36,482 bases of DNA from an uncultured Clostridia bacterium (lineage in GTDB: Bacteria > Bacillota > Clostridia > Christensenellales > Borkfalkiaceae), in contig CANRGG010000020.1 in assembly GCA_947630115.1 (NCBI GenBank), positions 1-36,482 of the forward strand, read 5' to 3'. Each line of letters starts with the position of its first letter. Position 1 is the first letter of the stretch. The notes under the pieces were generated by a model. That model did not search any database, had not been told where the DNA came from, and saw nothing but the letters and a program-made list of their open reading frames with translations. Made by a program: the position numbers and the translations under genes. This document shows, in pieces, positions 8,729 through 17,016 of this stretch.

Positions 8729-9090
8729 CAGAAGAGCATCCTCGCGCCCGCAATTACCATGAGACAGGCAAAGAGAAAGTTGACGAGCCGATCGGGCAGC
8801 ACGCCGAGAAGTTTCGCGCCGAAAAATCCCCCGAGCATGACGCCGAGCGCCGTCGGGACGAGCGCCTGCGCCGGCGCGAACCCTTTGGACAGATAGACGA
8901 GCCCGCTGACAACGGACGCGGGAAGGATGACGGCAATTGCAGTCGCGTGCGCCTTCCTCGTTTCCAGCCCGTTCGCGCGCAAAAGCGGCACCGCGAGCAT
9001 GCCGCCCCCGCCGCCGAAGAGCCCGTTCGCGATCCCGACGAGCGCCCCGCCCAGAATTTTTCCCATCCCCCGTTTGATTTGCTTTTTCAT
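8728..9090 (-). CDS. half-size TauE/SafE family membrane protein, first half
   Basis: A 120-residue membrane protein with about four hydrophobic segments and the signature GLFGGGGGMLAVPLL (about residues 23-37), equal to the N-terminal half of a standard TauE/SafE transporter. Its partner half follows with a one-base overlap. The start at 9090 is preceded by a GGGGAAA stretch; a second ATG eight codons on would place an SD-like run too close. Both halves lack frameshifts or internal stops, so this is a stable two-gene arrangement and not a broken gene. No sulfur-metabolism gene is near, so nothing in the context names the substrate. Confidence 0.88.
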   Translation of the reverse strand: MKKQIKRGMGKILGGALVGIANGLFGGGGGMLAVPLLRANGLETRKAHATAIAVILPASVVSGLVYLSKGFAPAQALVPTALGVMLGGFFGAKLLGVLPDRLVNFLFACLMVIAGARMLF

Positions 9091-9173
9091 GCGATTTCCC
9101 CGAGCCTTTTCCTTCAGTATGGGACGAATTGCAAAAAATTTCCAAAAATCATAATGAATCAGCGAGAAATCAC

Positions 9174-9202
9174 TTGCATTCGGCAGGATTTTTTAGTACA
9201 AT
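9174..9202 (+). promoter_or_regulatory. promoter of the large surface protein gene
   Basis: TTGCAT (9174-9179) and TACAAT (9197-9202), 17 bases apart, with about 80 bases of leader before the start codon at 9291. Confidence 0.75.
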
Positions 9203-9290
9203 AGGGTTATTCTTGCAGAAATAGTGATTCGGGCGCACGCGCGAGTATTTTTTTCCGCGCCTTTGTCCGAAAATAAACAAAGGGTGTTAT

Positions 9291-12200
9291 ATGAAGAAGA
9301 TTTTCAAAGCAGAAAAATGGAAGCGGCGCAGCCTGACAGCGCTCTCCGTCGCCTGTGCCGCAACGCTTTCTTTGGGCATGTTTGCAGCTTGCGCCGGGAC
9401 AAAGCAGAACGAGGAGAACGAAAAGACGCCGGTCGCCCCCACGGACACGCAGCTGCTCAAAAACGGCAACTTTGAGTTCTACAGCGACAATAACCAGACC
9501 GAACTTGCAAAGAAGGTCAACATTGTCAGTTCGCCCAACAGCTGGTCGTTCACCTCCGGCTCGCCCTCTTCGGACGCGGCGTCCGGCATCATCAATACCA
9601 ACGAATGGAACTATTATGCGCGCACGGGCGGCTATTCTTTCTCTACCTTCACCAAGGGCGAGGGCGAGGACGCGCAGGAGATCACGACCTTCCGAACCAT
9701 CGAGGAGGCTGCCGCGAATTGGGACAATGAGAACGTCTCCGCCTTCGACCGGATCAAGTTCCTCTACTACTTCAAGGACGATATCAAGGAACTCGCCGAC
9801 GGAACGGAAGCCAAGACGACGCTGAACAAATACAACTATTCCGTCGACTATGACGACGTCAAAAAGCTCAACGAGGATCTTCCGCAGGGGGTTTCCCTCC
9901 GCTCGAATGTCGCTTCGGGCGAGACGAGCGTGCTCATGATCCACAACGACAGGACGAGCGACGGCGTGCGCGGGACGGCGCAGTATTACACCTCTTCGAC
10001 CACCATCAACCTGCAGGCGGGCACTTCCGCCCAGGTCTCCCTCTGGGTGCGGACGGACAAGCTCTATCACTATCAGGACACCGAGCTTGCCGCGCGCGGC
10101 GGCGCCTATATCGGCGTCATCAACACGGTGGGCGGCTCCACGCTCGACCAAATGCAGATCTACAACATCAACACAGAAGGAGAATGGGTCAACTACACCG
10201 TCTATGTGCGGGCGAGCACCTTCGCTTCCAGCAGTTTCCGCATTGTGCTGGGGCTCGGTCAGGGCAGCTCGGACGACCGGTATTACTCGGTGGACGGCTA
10301 TGCCTTCTTCGACGACGTGACCTGCAAGATCATTTCGGACGGCGAGTTCGAAAGCGCCGTGCTCCAGGAAGGGAGCGTCCTTCCCAAGCCCGACGTGCGC
10401 CTTTGCACCGTCGATTCCCTGAAAGAGGAAAAGCGGTTCGCGACGGACGATCCCGACAATTCCCCCGTCAGAACGTTCGCGCTCGATCTTGACGCGCGGA
10501 TCGAGTCGAACGGGGATCTTCTGGCGCAGGAGCCGGAGATCGGGCTCACCGAAGAAAAATCGGGCAGCAAGACCTATACCTCCAAGGACGTCGACTCCGC
10601 CCTTGCCGAGAACGAGAACGACTTCACAAAGGTCGCTACGCTCGGCGAGCTTGCAAATTCCGAAAACCACTACGTCAAAAACGTCTATGAAAATGACTTC
10701 AAAGACAAGTTCCCCTTCGGCGGAGAGGACACGAAAGTGCTCATGCTCCTTTCGAGCAACGGCGCGGCGTACACCGCAAAGGTCCGTTCCAGCCTCTTCA
10801 CGCTGAAAAAGAACACTCGGCTGCTCCTCTCCTTCTACGTCAAGACGAACAAGGTCTCGAGCGGTCTTACGGGGGCGGGCGCGACCGTCGTGGACGGCGA
10901 GACAAAGACCGCCATCACCTCCGTGGACACGACTGTGCTTGCCGGCGTGGACATCGACGCCAAGGGCGACGACAGCCAGAAGGATATCTTCAAGGGCTGG
11001 ACCCCCTGCTTCTTCTTCCTCGAAAACGATACGGAAGAGGACGTCACGTTCTATCTGGAATTCTCCATCGGTCCCACGACCATCATCGGCACGAACCGGT
11101 TCAGCTACGGCGACGGATATGCGGCGTTCACGAACTTCGGGACCAAGCAGCTCACCAAGACCGAATACGGCTATGCGACGACGGGCGACCGCGCCAAGAA
11201 AGTTTCGCTCACGGGCGGCGTGGAGGAGACCAAGAAGTTTGACTCCGTCTCCGTCACCGACGAAAAGACGCTGGAAAATGCGCCCGCTCTGCCCGCGAAC
11301 TTCCGCGGCGTGCTCGGCGGCAGCGACTTCGTTCAGAACAACGAGGAGAGCAAGCCCAACCAAAAGCCCTCCGATGTCGGCGTGACGGCGGGGCTCATCA
11401 ATTCCAAGTATGCCGACAATTACCTCCGGGATCAGTCCGACTGGGCAAAACTGCTCGGCGCGTCGGGCGACGCAAAGACCTGGTGGAGATCGACCTTCGG
11501 CAACGCCCGCCAGCCCCTTCTCATCATCAACAACGAGGAAAACGTCTCCTACGGCTTCTTCTCCGAATCGGCTTCCGTGTCCGCTTCGTCCTATCAGCGG
11601 ATCTCGCTGCGGGTGAAGGCTTCGGCAGACGCGATCGCTTACGTCTATCTCACCGAGACCGACGCTTCCAAGATCGGCAAGAGCGTCACGCCCGACATTC
11701 CGCAGGTCACCTATTGGTATGACGACGACGGCAACATCTACCGCAAGAAGGACGTGAGCAGCGAAGATCCCACGGAAAACAACTTCGACGAGCTCATGAC
11801 GATGGCTTACGAGCTTCAGGAAAACGGGCTCTACAAGCGCGTCGGCGACGATCTTTCGGGAACCCGCTATGCGAACCTTCATAATTATGAAAAGGATGAA
11901 GAGGGCAACCTCATCGCAAAGAGCGGCGAGATCGTGTATTATCTCGGCGAGGATGGAACCTTCTACGCTTATCACGATGAGGAGAGCGGCGAATTCACCG
12001 TGCCCGTCACGAACCTTCCCACCGACATTGCCCGCTACGATTACACCGACCGTGACGGGATCCCCTCGGCGAAGATCCGCATCGTCGGCACCGGCGATTG
12101 GGTGAATGTCAACTTCTATATCCATGCGGAGTCCGACGCGAAGAACTACCGTCTGGAAGTCTGGAACGGCAGCCGCGACGGAAGCGAGACCAACCCCGCG

Positions 12201-12809
12201 AACTCCTATGTCATCTTCGACAACTATATCTCGGAGAGCGCTTCCTCCGATTACACCAACACCCTGAACGAGAGCGTGCAGGGGCTCAAAGATCAGCTCA
12301 ACGCCGGCAAGGACGTCTCGGAGGACGGCTATCTCGGGGACGAAGACAATCTTCCGAAGGAATATGCGAACTACTACACCTTCACCTTCTACGACTCGCT
12401 TGCCTACGTCCGCTATGACGAGACCGCGGACGAGGACCAGAAGGGCAATCCCTGGGCATCCTACGATCAGTTCGCGCAGACCGAGAAACTGGTTACCCTC
12501 TACTATGTCGACAACACCGAGGGCAACACGAAGAGCTATAACTTCTTCTTCGACTATGCGGCGATCGACGTGTCGGTCACGCCCGACGAGACCGCAGACG
12601 CCGACGACGACACCGATACGAACAGCGATTCGACGAACACACCGGCAGGCGAGACCAACATCTGGCTTCTGATCTCGTCCGGGATTTTGGCGGTTGTGCT
12701 GCTTGCGGTGATCCTGATCATCATCGTCCGCCGTCTTTGGAGCAAGCGCAGCAAGAAAGCGCACATCAAGCCCGCAAAGGAGAAGCGCTCCGGCAAAAAA
12801 CAAAAATAA
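9291..12809 (+). CDS. large cell-surface protein with jelly-roll-like modules and C-terminal membrane anchor
   Basis: A 1172-residue protein, not recognised as a named family. A basic N terminus and hydrophobic stretch end in a lipobox-like MFAACAG with Cys34, suggesting lipoprotein export. The C terminus has a Thr/Asp/Asn-rich linker, one membrane helix (LLISSGILAVVLLAVILIII) and a lysine/arginine-rich tail, i.e. a second anchor. Between them are at least three beta-rich regions (about 235-345, 500-630 and 740-990) with alternating hydrophobic residues, aromatic residues and late FDDV or FDNY stretches, as in carbohydrate-binding jelly-roll modules. No catalytic motif is visible. Acidic and Ser/Thr-rich composition fits an extracellular protein. 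It has its own promoter and terminator; the site before the start is only a modest AAAGGGTG. A role in binding glycans or holding the envelope is inference. Confidence 0.8.
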   Translation: MKKIFKAEKWKRRSLTALSVACAATLSLGMFAACAGTKQNEENEKTPVAPTDTQLLKNGNFEFYSDNNQTELAKKVNIVSSPNSWSFTSGSPSSDAASGIINTNEWNYYARTGGYSFSTFTKGEGEDAQEITTFRTIEEAAANWDNENVSAFDRIKFLYYFKDDIKELADGTEAKTTLNKYNYSVDYDDVKKLNEDLPQGVSLRSNVASGETSVLMIHNDRTSDGVRGTAQYYTSSTTINLQAGTSAQVSLWVRTDKLYHYQDTELAARGGAYIGVINTVGGSTLDQMQIYNINTEGEWVNYTVYVRASTFASSSFRIVLGLGQGSSDDRYYSVDGYAFFDDVTCKIISDGEFESAVLQEGSVLPKPDVRLCTVDSLKEEKRFATDDPDNSPVRTFALDLDARIESNGDLLAQEPEIGLTEEKSGSKTYTSKDVDSALAENENDFTKVATLGELANSENHYVKNVYENDFKDKFPFGGEDTKVLMLLSSNGAAYTAKVRSSLFTLKKNTRLLLSFYVKTNKVSSGLTGAGATVVDGETKTAITSVDTTVLAGVDIDAKGDDSQKDIFKGWTPCFFFLENDTEEDVTFYLEFSIGPTTIIGTNRFSYGDGYAAFTNFGTKQLTKTEYGYATTGDRAKKVSLTGGVEETKKFDSVSVTDEKTLENAPALPANFRGVLGGSDFVQNNEESKPNQKPSDVGVTAGLINSKYADNYLRDQSDWAKLLGASGDAKTWWRSTFGNARQPLLIINNEENVSYGFFSESASVSASSYQRISLRVKASADAIAYVYLTETDASKIGKSVTPDIPQVTYWYDDDGNIYRKKDVSSEDPTENNFDELMTMAYELQENGLYKRVGDDLSGTRYANLHNYEKDEEGNLIAKSGEIVYYLGEDGTFYAYHDEESGEFTVPVTNLPTDIARYDYTDRDGIPSAKIRIVGTGDWVNVNFYIHAESDAKNYRLEVWNGSRDGSETNPANSYVIFDNYISESASSDYTNTLNESVQGLKDQLNAGKDVSEDGYLGDEDNLPKEYANYYTFTFYDSLAYVRYDETADEDQKGNPWASYDQFAQTEKLVTLYYVDNTEGNTKSYNFFFDYAAIDVSVTPDETADADDDTDTNSDSTNTPAGETNIWLLISSGILAVVLLAVILIIIVRRLWSKRSKKAHIKPAKEKRSGKKQK

Positions 12810-12847
12810 GCCGAATTCTGACAGATCGGCTCTCACGTAAGAGAAAA

Positions 12848-12886
12848 CAGGGAGGCATTTTGCCTCCCTGTCGTTTTTTATTTTTT
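12848..12886 (+). terminator. terminator of the surface protein gene
   Basis: A perfect 10-bp stem (12848-12857 with 12861-12870), three-base loop, then TCG and two runs of six or more T ending at 12886. Confidence 0.93.
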
Positions 12887-12919
12887 CGAAATCTTCCCGG
12901 CGCGCGGCCGTTTTCTTTG

Positions 12920-13302
12920 TGCAACTCTCTCGGTACGGTGGATTTCTTCTTTGCGCTTTTCCTCGTCAATGCCGATTTTTTCTTTTACGCAGCTCACCGT
13001 CGCTGCTGTCTATTTCCTTTACGCCGCTCTCAGCGCGGTCGTCTTTTTCCTTTACGCCGCTCTCAGCGCGGCAGGTTTTCCCTTTTTGCAGCTCGACAGC
13101 ACGGCCGTCTTTTCTAATCTCACTTTCGCGCAACTCTCTCGGTGCAACGCTTTCCCCTGTACGCCGCTCTCTCGGCGCGGCGCTCTTCCCTTTTTGCAGC
13201 TCGACGGTATGGCCGTCTTTTGTTGTACAGCTCTTTCGGCTTGGCTACTCTCACTTTCGCGAAGCTACCGCCTCGGGGCGCTTTTCCATTCGCGCTATTC
13301 TC
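12920..13302. repeat. degenerate tandem repeat, about 31-39 bp period, about 12 units, no gene
   Basis: The stretch between the surface-gene terminator and the rsmF stop consists of related units beginning near 12920, 12987, 13021, 13054, 13087, 13126, 13161, 13196, 13227 and 13258. A unit is a GC-rich head of the form GCCGCTCTCAGCGCGG followed by a T-rich tail such as CTTTTTCCTTTA. The best pair (13021 and 13054) shares about 25 identical bases. Some heads can fold (GCCGC with GCGGC). Longer blocks recur too: CAGCTCGAC..GGCCGTCTTTT at 13088 and 13197, and TCTCACTTTCGCG near 13117 and 13249. Reading frames on both strands have no start site or known domain, so I do not call a gene. Confidence 0.8.
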
Positions 13303-14604
13303 TCAATTTTTGGCGTACTTTCTCAATGCCTTGGGCAGATGGTTTTTGAACATCCCCCTCACCGCCTTCGCCCAGCCGAGCGGATATCCCTCAAAACAGA
13401 TCGCCGCATAGTCCTCCGCCCCCGGCGGGGCCTCCAGCGTTTCGCCGCGAAGATAGCGCTCCGCCGTCTCCCGCTCCGTTTCAAATCGGCGTTTCGCCCG
13501 GACCGCGGACGAGAGCGCAAGCGCATGGGCGGGCTTGAAGCGGTTTCCGTCCCATTCGCCGAGTTCCGTCCCGAGCCGAAGCAGCCGGATCCCCCTCAGA
13601 TCGGGCGCGCCGCCGGGCAAAAGGTACATTCGGCCGTCTTTGAGCGTGGCGATCGCCCCCTCGGGAAGGGTTTCAAGACAGCGCCCCCCGAAGTCATAAA
13701 ACGCCCGCTCCGCCGCCGCACATCGTTCGGGCACGGCCTCCCGCCCCCTTGCGCGCGCGCCTTCCTTTTTATATAGCGCCGCCGCAAAGTGCCCTTCGCC
13801 CTCGATCTCATGCGGCAGCAATTTTTCCATGGAAAGAAGTTCGAACTCGGGGTGGCTTTTCAAGAATTCTTCGATCTGCCACTCGTCCTCCTCTTCCGCG
13901 AAGGTGCAGGTGGAATAGACCAGCCGCCCGCCCCCCGCCAGCATTTTCGCGGCGTGTTCGAGGATCTCCCGCTGGCGCAGCGCGCAGCGGCGGACGTTCT
14001 CGGGGCTCCATTCTTTAACGGCATTCGGCTCTTTTCGAAACATGCCCTCCCCCGAACAGGGAGCGTCCACGAGGATCTTATCGAAATAGGCGGGAAATCT
14101 CTCCGAAAGTTTTTCGGGCGGCGCGCAGGTGACCGCGCAATTCGAAATGCCAAGCCGCTCCACGTTCTGCGACAGGATCTCCGCGCGTCTGCCGTCGATC
14201 TCGTTGGAGACGAGCAGCCCCTTTCCGCCGAGCGCGGAGGCAAGCTGCGCCGTTTTTCCGCCCGGCGCGGCGCAAAGATCGAGCACGCGCTCTCCCGGCC
14301 GAACGTCGAGAAGAGGCGCGGCACACGCGGCAGAGGGCTCCTGCAAATAGAAGAGCCCCGCAAAGTGGAACAGGTCCCCGCCCGCCTTTTCCTCGTCGTG
14401 GTAAAAGCAGTCCTTTGCCCAAGGGACGGGCTCTTTCAGCGGAAACAGGGAGATCTTTCGGAACTCTTCGGAGGAAATTTTCAGCGTGTTGACGTGAAGC
14501 CCCTTCTTTCTTTGCGGAAGCTCCAGCGCGCGCAAAAAGGCAGGGAAGTCCTCTCCCCGCCTCTTTTGAATGCGCTTGATAAATTCTTCGGGCAATTCCG
14601 GCAT
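13303..14604 (-). CDS. rsmF: RsmF/RsmB-type rRNA (cytosine-C5) methyltransferase
   Basis: A 433-residue NOL1/NOP2/Sun family enzyme. The SAM-binding loop is LDLCAAPGGKTAQ (108-120); the two catalytic cysteines are C183 in DAPCSGEGM and C233 in STCTF, the second being the nucleophile. The N-terminal domain (LPEEFIKRI..) and the C-terminal part with YLLPGG and RLGTELGEW match the RsmF group with a PUA-like RNA-binding tail. It methylates cytosine C5 in 16S rRNA; the exact position cannot be read off. The frame is open to a TTG at 14637, but MPELPEEF is the family start. No clear SD precedes it; the gene follows the exonuclease stop by one base, so coupling is likely. Downstream is the tandem repeat. 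Confidence 0.9.
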   Translation of the reverse strand: MPELPEEFIKRIQKRRGEDFPAFLRALELPQRKKGLHVNTLKISSEEFRKISLFPLKEPVPWAKDCFYHDEEKAGGDLFHFAGLFYLQEPSAACAAPLLDVRPGERVLDLCAAPGGKTAQLASALGGKGLLVSNEIDGRRAEILSQNVERLGISNCAVTCAPPEKLSERFPAYFDKILVDAPCSGEGMFRKEPNAVKEWSPENVRRCALRQREILEHAAKMLAGGGRLVYSTCTFAEEEDEWQIEEFLKSHPEFELLSMEKLLPHEIEGEGHFAAALYKKEGARARGREAVPERCAAAERAFYDFGGRCLETLPEGAIATLKDGRMYLLPGGAPDLRGIRLLRLGTELGEWDGNRFKPAHALALSSAVRAKRRFETERETAERYLRGETLEAPPGAEDYAAICFEGYPLGWAKAVRGMFKNHLPKALRKYAKN

Positions 14605-14605
14605 G

Positions 14606-15556
14606 TTACATATTGAGCGCCGCTTCGAGCGTTTCAAGCGGAATGAACGCCGCTCCCGCCGTCACCGCGGTGCTGCCGCGCATGCCGCCGTCCTCCCGCG
14701 CGATGTAAACGTTGCACTCCGTCGGATGGGAAGTGTATCTGCCGCCCGAGGCGAAGATGACTTCCAGAAGTTTCCGCGAGACCGCGACGTCGTCCTCGAT
14801 GTCGCGCGCAAAGCAGAAAACCTTTCCTTCCAGCGAGCCGCCGCGCTTTCTCCTGTGCATATTTTTGTTGACGAAGCGATAGAACTCCTCATGCGCCTTG
14901 AAATGCTCCTCGCGCTGTCTCTCCCGCTCCGTGAGATATCTCTGATGTCCCGAAGAGGTGAGATTTCGGATCTTATAGTTGGCGATCTTCCCCCCTCTCA
15001 CGGCGTATTTTGCGACAAGCCCCATAAAATCGGTCCCCTCGCGCGCGCAGAGCTTTTCGCACACCCGCATGGTCGCATAGGCGTCGTCCACGGCGCGGTG
15101 AGGAGTGAACTCTACGCCGAGCTCCTCCGCCATCGCCTGCAAGCCGTACTGCCGCGTGAAATCGTTCTCCGCATTCATGTAAAAAAACTGCGTATCGTAA
15201 AATTCGAACCGGAACGAAGGAAGTTTATACCGCTTGGTCTCAAGATTGAGATAGTTGACGTCGTTGATCGTCGCATGCCCGCAGACGACGCTGTCCTCTT
15301 CGAGCAGCTTCTTGATCCGTTCATACTCCGCGGGAAAGGTCGGATATTTCTTGAAATCCTCGTACTCATAGGGCAGAACGAGCCCCTCGCCGCCCTTGCG
15401 GCCGGTCAGATGGAACTTTCCCCTCGGATTGAGCAGGACGTCCTCCTTTTCGAGCAGCCGGAAGTTTTCATCCGTGACGACGTACCCGAAAGCGCACATT
15501 TTCGCCGCGTTCTTATAGACGCAGGCGCACTCGATATCGAAAAAAACGTACTTCAT
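14606..15556 (-). CDS. DEDDh 3'-5' exonuclease with C-terminal BRCT-like domain
   Basis: A 316-residue DnaQ-superfamily protein. Catalytic residues follow the DEDDh pattern: D7 and E9 in FDIEC, D99 in HATINDVNYL, and H153 with D158 in PHRAVDDAYATM. A charged, helical stretch of about 70 residues follows, then a C-terminal domain from about 240 (SLEGKVFCFARDIEDD..ASGGRYTSHPTECNVYIA) that fits a BRCT fold. The exonuclease domain would trim DNA or RNA 3' ends; the BRCT-like tail suggests binding to a DNA or protein partner. It overlaps serS by the ATGA stop/start and is followed by rsmF, so the three genes form one operon. The substrate is not known. Confidence 0.82.
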   Translation of the reverse strand: MKYVFFDIECACVYKNAAKMCAFGYVVTDENFRLLEKEDVLLNPRGKFHLTGRKGGEGLVLPYEYEDFKKYPTFPAEYERIKKLLEEDSVVCGHATINDVNYLNLETKRYKLPSFRFEFYDTQFFYMNAENDFTRQYGLQAMAEELGVEFTPHRAVDDAYATMRVCEKLCAREGTDFMGLVAKYAVRGGKIANYKIRNLTSSGHQRYLTERERQREEHFKAHEEFYRFVNKNMHRRKRGGSLEGKVFCFARDIEDDVAVSRKLLEVIFASGGRYTSHPTECNVYIAREDGGMRGSTAVTAGAAFIPLETLEAALNM

Positions 15557-16839
15557 GCCTTGACGGTGATCTCTGTTTTGCCGCCCATGTAGGGACGCAG
15601 GACTTCGGGGATCCCGACGCTTCCGTCGGCGCGGAGGTGGTTCTCCAAAAACGCGATGAGCATCCGCGGCGGCGCCACCACCGTGTTGTTGAGGGTGTGC
15701 GCGAATCCGCCGCCCTTTGCGCCCTTATAGCGAATCCCCAGCCGCCGCGCCTGCGCGTCGGTCAGGTTGGAACAGGATCCGACTTCGAAATATTTTTTCT
15801 GCCGCGGGGACCATGCCTCCACGTCCACCGAGCGGTATTTGAGATCGGCAAGATCACCCGAACAGCATTCGAGCGTCCTGACGGGAATCCCCATCGAGAC
15901 GAACAGCTCGACCGTATAGTTCCACATCTTCTCGTACCAGGACTCGCTCTCTTCGGGCTTGCAGATGACGATCATCTCCTGCTTTTCAAACTGATGAATG
16001 CGGTAGATCCCCCGCTCTTCCAGCCCGTGCGCGCCGCGCTCCTTGCGGAAACAGGGGGAATAGCTCGTCAGCGTCAGCGGGAGCTTCTTTTCGTCGATCG
16101 TCGTATTCAGAAATCTTCCGATCATCGAATGCTCGCTCGTGCCGATGAGATACAGATCCTCCCCTTCGATCTTGTACATCATGCCATCCATCTCCTCGAA
16201 GCTCATGACGCCTTCGACGACCGAAGAACGGATCATGAAGGGCGGAATGCAGTAGGTGAAGCCCTTTCCGATCATGAAATCGCGCGCGTAGGAGAGGATC
16301 GCCGAGTGCAGCCGGGCGACATCGCCCGTCAGATAGTAAAAGCCCTGCCCGCTCGTGCGGCGGGCGCTGTCGATGTCGATCCCGTCCAGCTTCTCTAAAA
16401 TCTCGACATGATAAGGGATCTCGAAATCGGGCACTTTCGGTTCCAGAAACCGCTGCCCTTCGACGTTCTCCGAGTCGTCCCTGCCGATCGGCGTTTCGGG
16501 CGAGATGAAGTTGGGAATGCCCATCATCGTCTTTTTGAGCCGCTCGCTCACTTCCGCTTCCTCTTTTTCGATGGCTTCGAGCCGTTCGGCGTTGCGGTTG
16601 ACCTCCGCCTTGACCGTTTCCGCCTCTTCCGTCTTTTTCTCGCGCATGAGCTGCCCGATCTGACGGGAAAGGCTGTTCCGGCTCGCGCGGAGCTCGTCCC
16701 CCTCGCTCAAAAGGGCGCGGCGGCGGCTGTCCAGCTCGATCGCCTCATCGACGAGCGGCAGTTTTTTGTCCTGAAATTTTTTCCGAATGTTTTCGCGCAC
16801 GCGGTCGGGATCGCTGCGCAGGAGATTGATGTCGATCAT
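15553..16839 (-). CDS. serS: serine--tRNA ligase
   Basis: A 428-residue class II synthetase of normal length. Residues 1 to about 105 form the long antiparallel coiled-coil arm that holds the long variable arm of tRNA-Ser. The catalytic core has the family blocks TSEHSMIGRF, the FRKERGAHGLEERGIYRIHQF motif 2 region, and the C-terminal LNNTVVAPPRMLIAFLENH motif 3 region. It charges tRNA-Ser (and tRNA-Sec where present). The start has TGAGGT upstream and a consensus-like promoter 29 bases before it. Two further genes, the exonuclease and rsmF, follow on the same transcript. Confidence 0.97.
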   Translation of the reverse strand: MIDINLLRSDPDRVRENIRKKFQDKKLPLVDEAIELDSRRRALLSEGDELRASRNSLSRQIGQLMREKKTEEAETVKAEVNRNAERLEAIEKEEAEVSERLKKTMMGIPNFISPETPIGRDDSENVEGQRFLEPKVPDFEIPYHVEILEKLDGIDIDSARRTSGQGFYYLTGDVARLHSAILSYARDFMIGKGFTYCIPPFMIRSSVVEGVMSFEEMDGMMYKIEGEDLYLIGTSEHSMIGRFLNTTIDEKKLPLTLTSYSPCFRKERGAHGLEERGIYRIHQFEKQEMIVICKPEESESWYEKMWNYTVELFVSMGIPVRTLECCSGDLADLKYRSVDVEAWSPRQKKYFEVGSCSNLTDAQARRLGIRYKGAKGGGFAHTLNNTVVAPPRMLIAFLENHLRADGSVGIPEVLRPYMGGKTEITVKA

Positions 16840-16867
16840 GAAATTACCTCAAATGATACTTAACCTT

Positions 16868-16896
16868 ATTATACATCATTTTGCCCCGGATTGCAA
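16868..16896 (-). promoter_or_regulatory. promoter of the serS operon
   Basis: TTGCAA (16891-16896) and TATAAT (16868-16873) on the minus strand, spacer 17. The leader to the start codon is only about 25 bases, too short for a T-box. Confidence 0.85.
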
Positions 16897-16955
16897 TCGT
16901 TTCCCCCGCGGGGAACAAAAATTCTCGCCCGTCCGCCACAGGGAAACTTTAAGAG

Positions 16956-16984
16956 TTGACATTTTCCGCAAGCCTGTGTATAAT
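16956..16984 (+). promoter_or_regulatory. consensus promoter of the P-type ATPase gene
   Basis: TTGACA (16956-16961) and TATAAT (16979-16984), spacer 17: full sigma-A consensus, divergent from the serS promoter 60 bases away. Confidence 0.92.
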
Positions 16985-17016
16985 AAGACCGACGATAAAG
17001 TTGCGAGGTGATTTTT

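Noticed and set aside
9207-12836. 1209-codon minus-strand frame opposite the surface protein
   Set aside because: Same mirror effect; the plus-strand gene has signal sequence, membrane anchor, promoter and terminator.
12920-13302. Possible CRISPR array
   Set aside because: Units are degenerate and contiguous, with no conserved repeat separated by unique spacers and no cas gene nearby.
12919-13776. Long open frame on the plus strand through the tandem repeat
   Set aside because: It has no ribosome site, runs into the antisense of rsmF, and its openness follows from a repeat period near a multiple of three without stop triplets.
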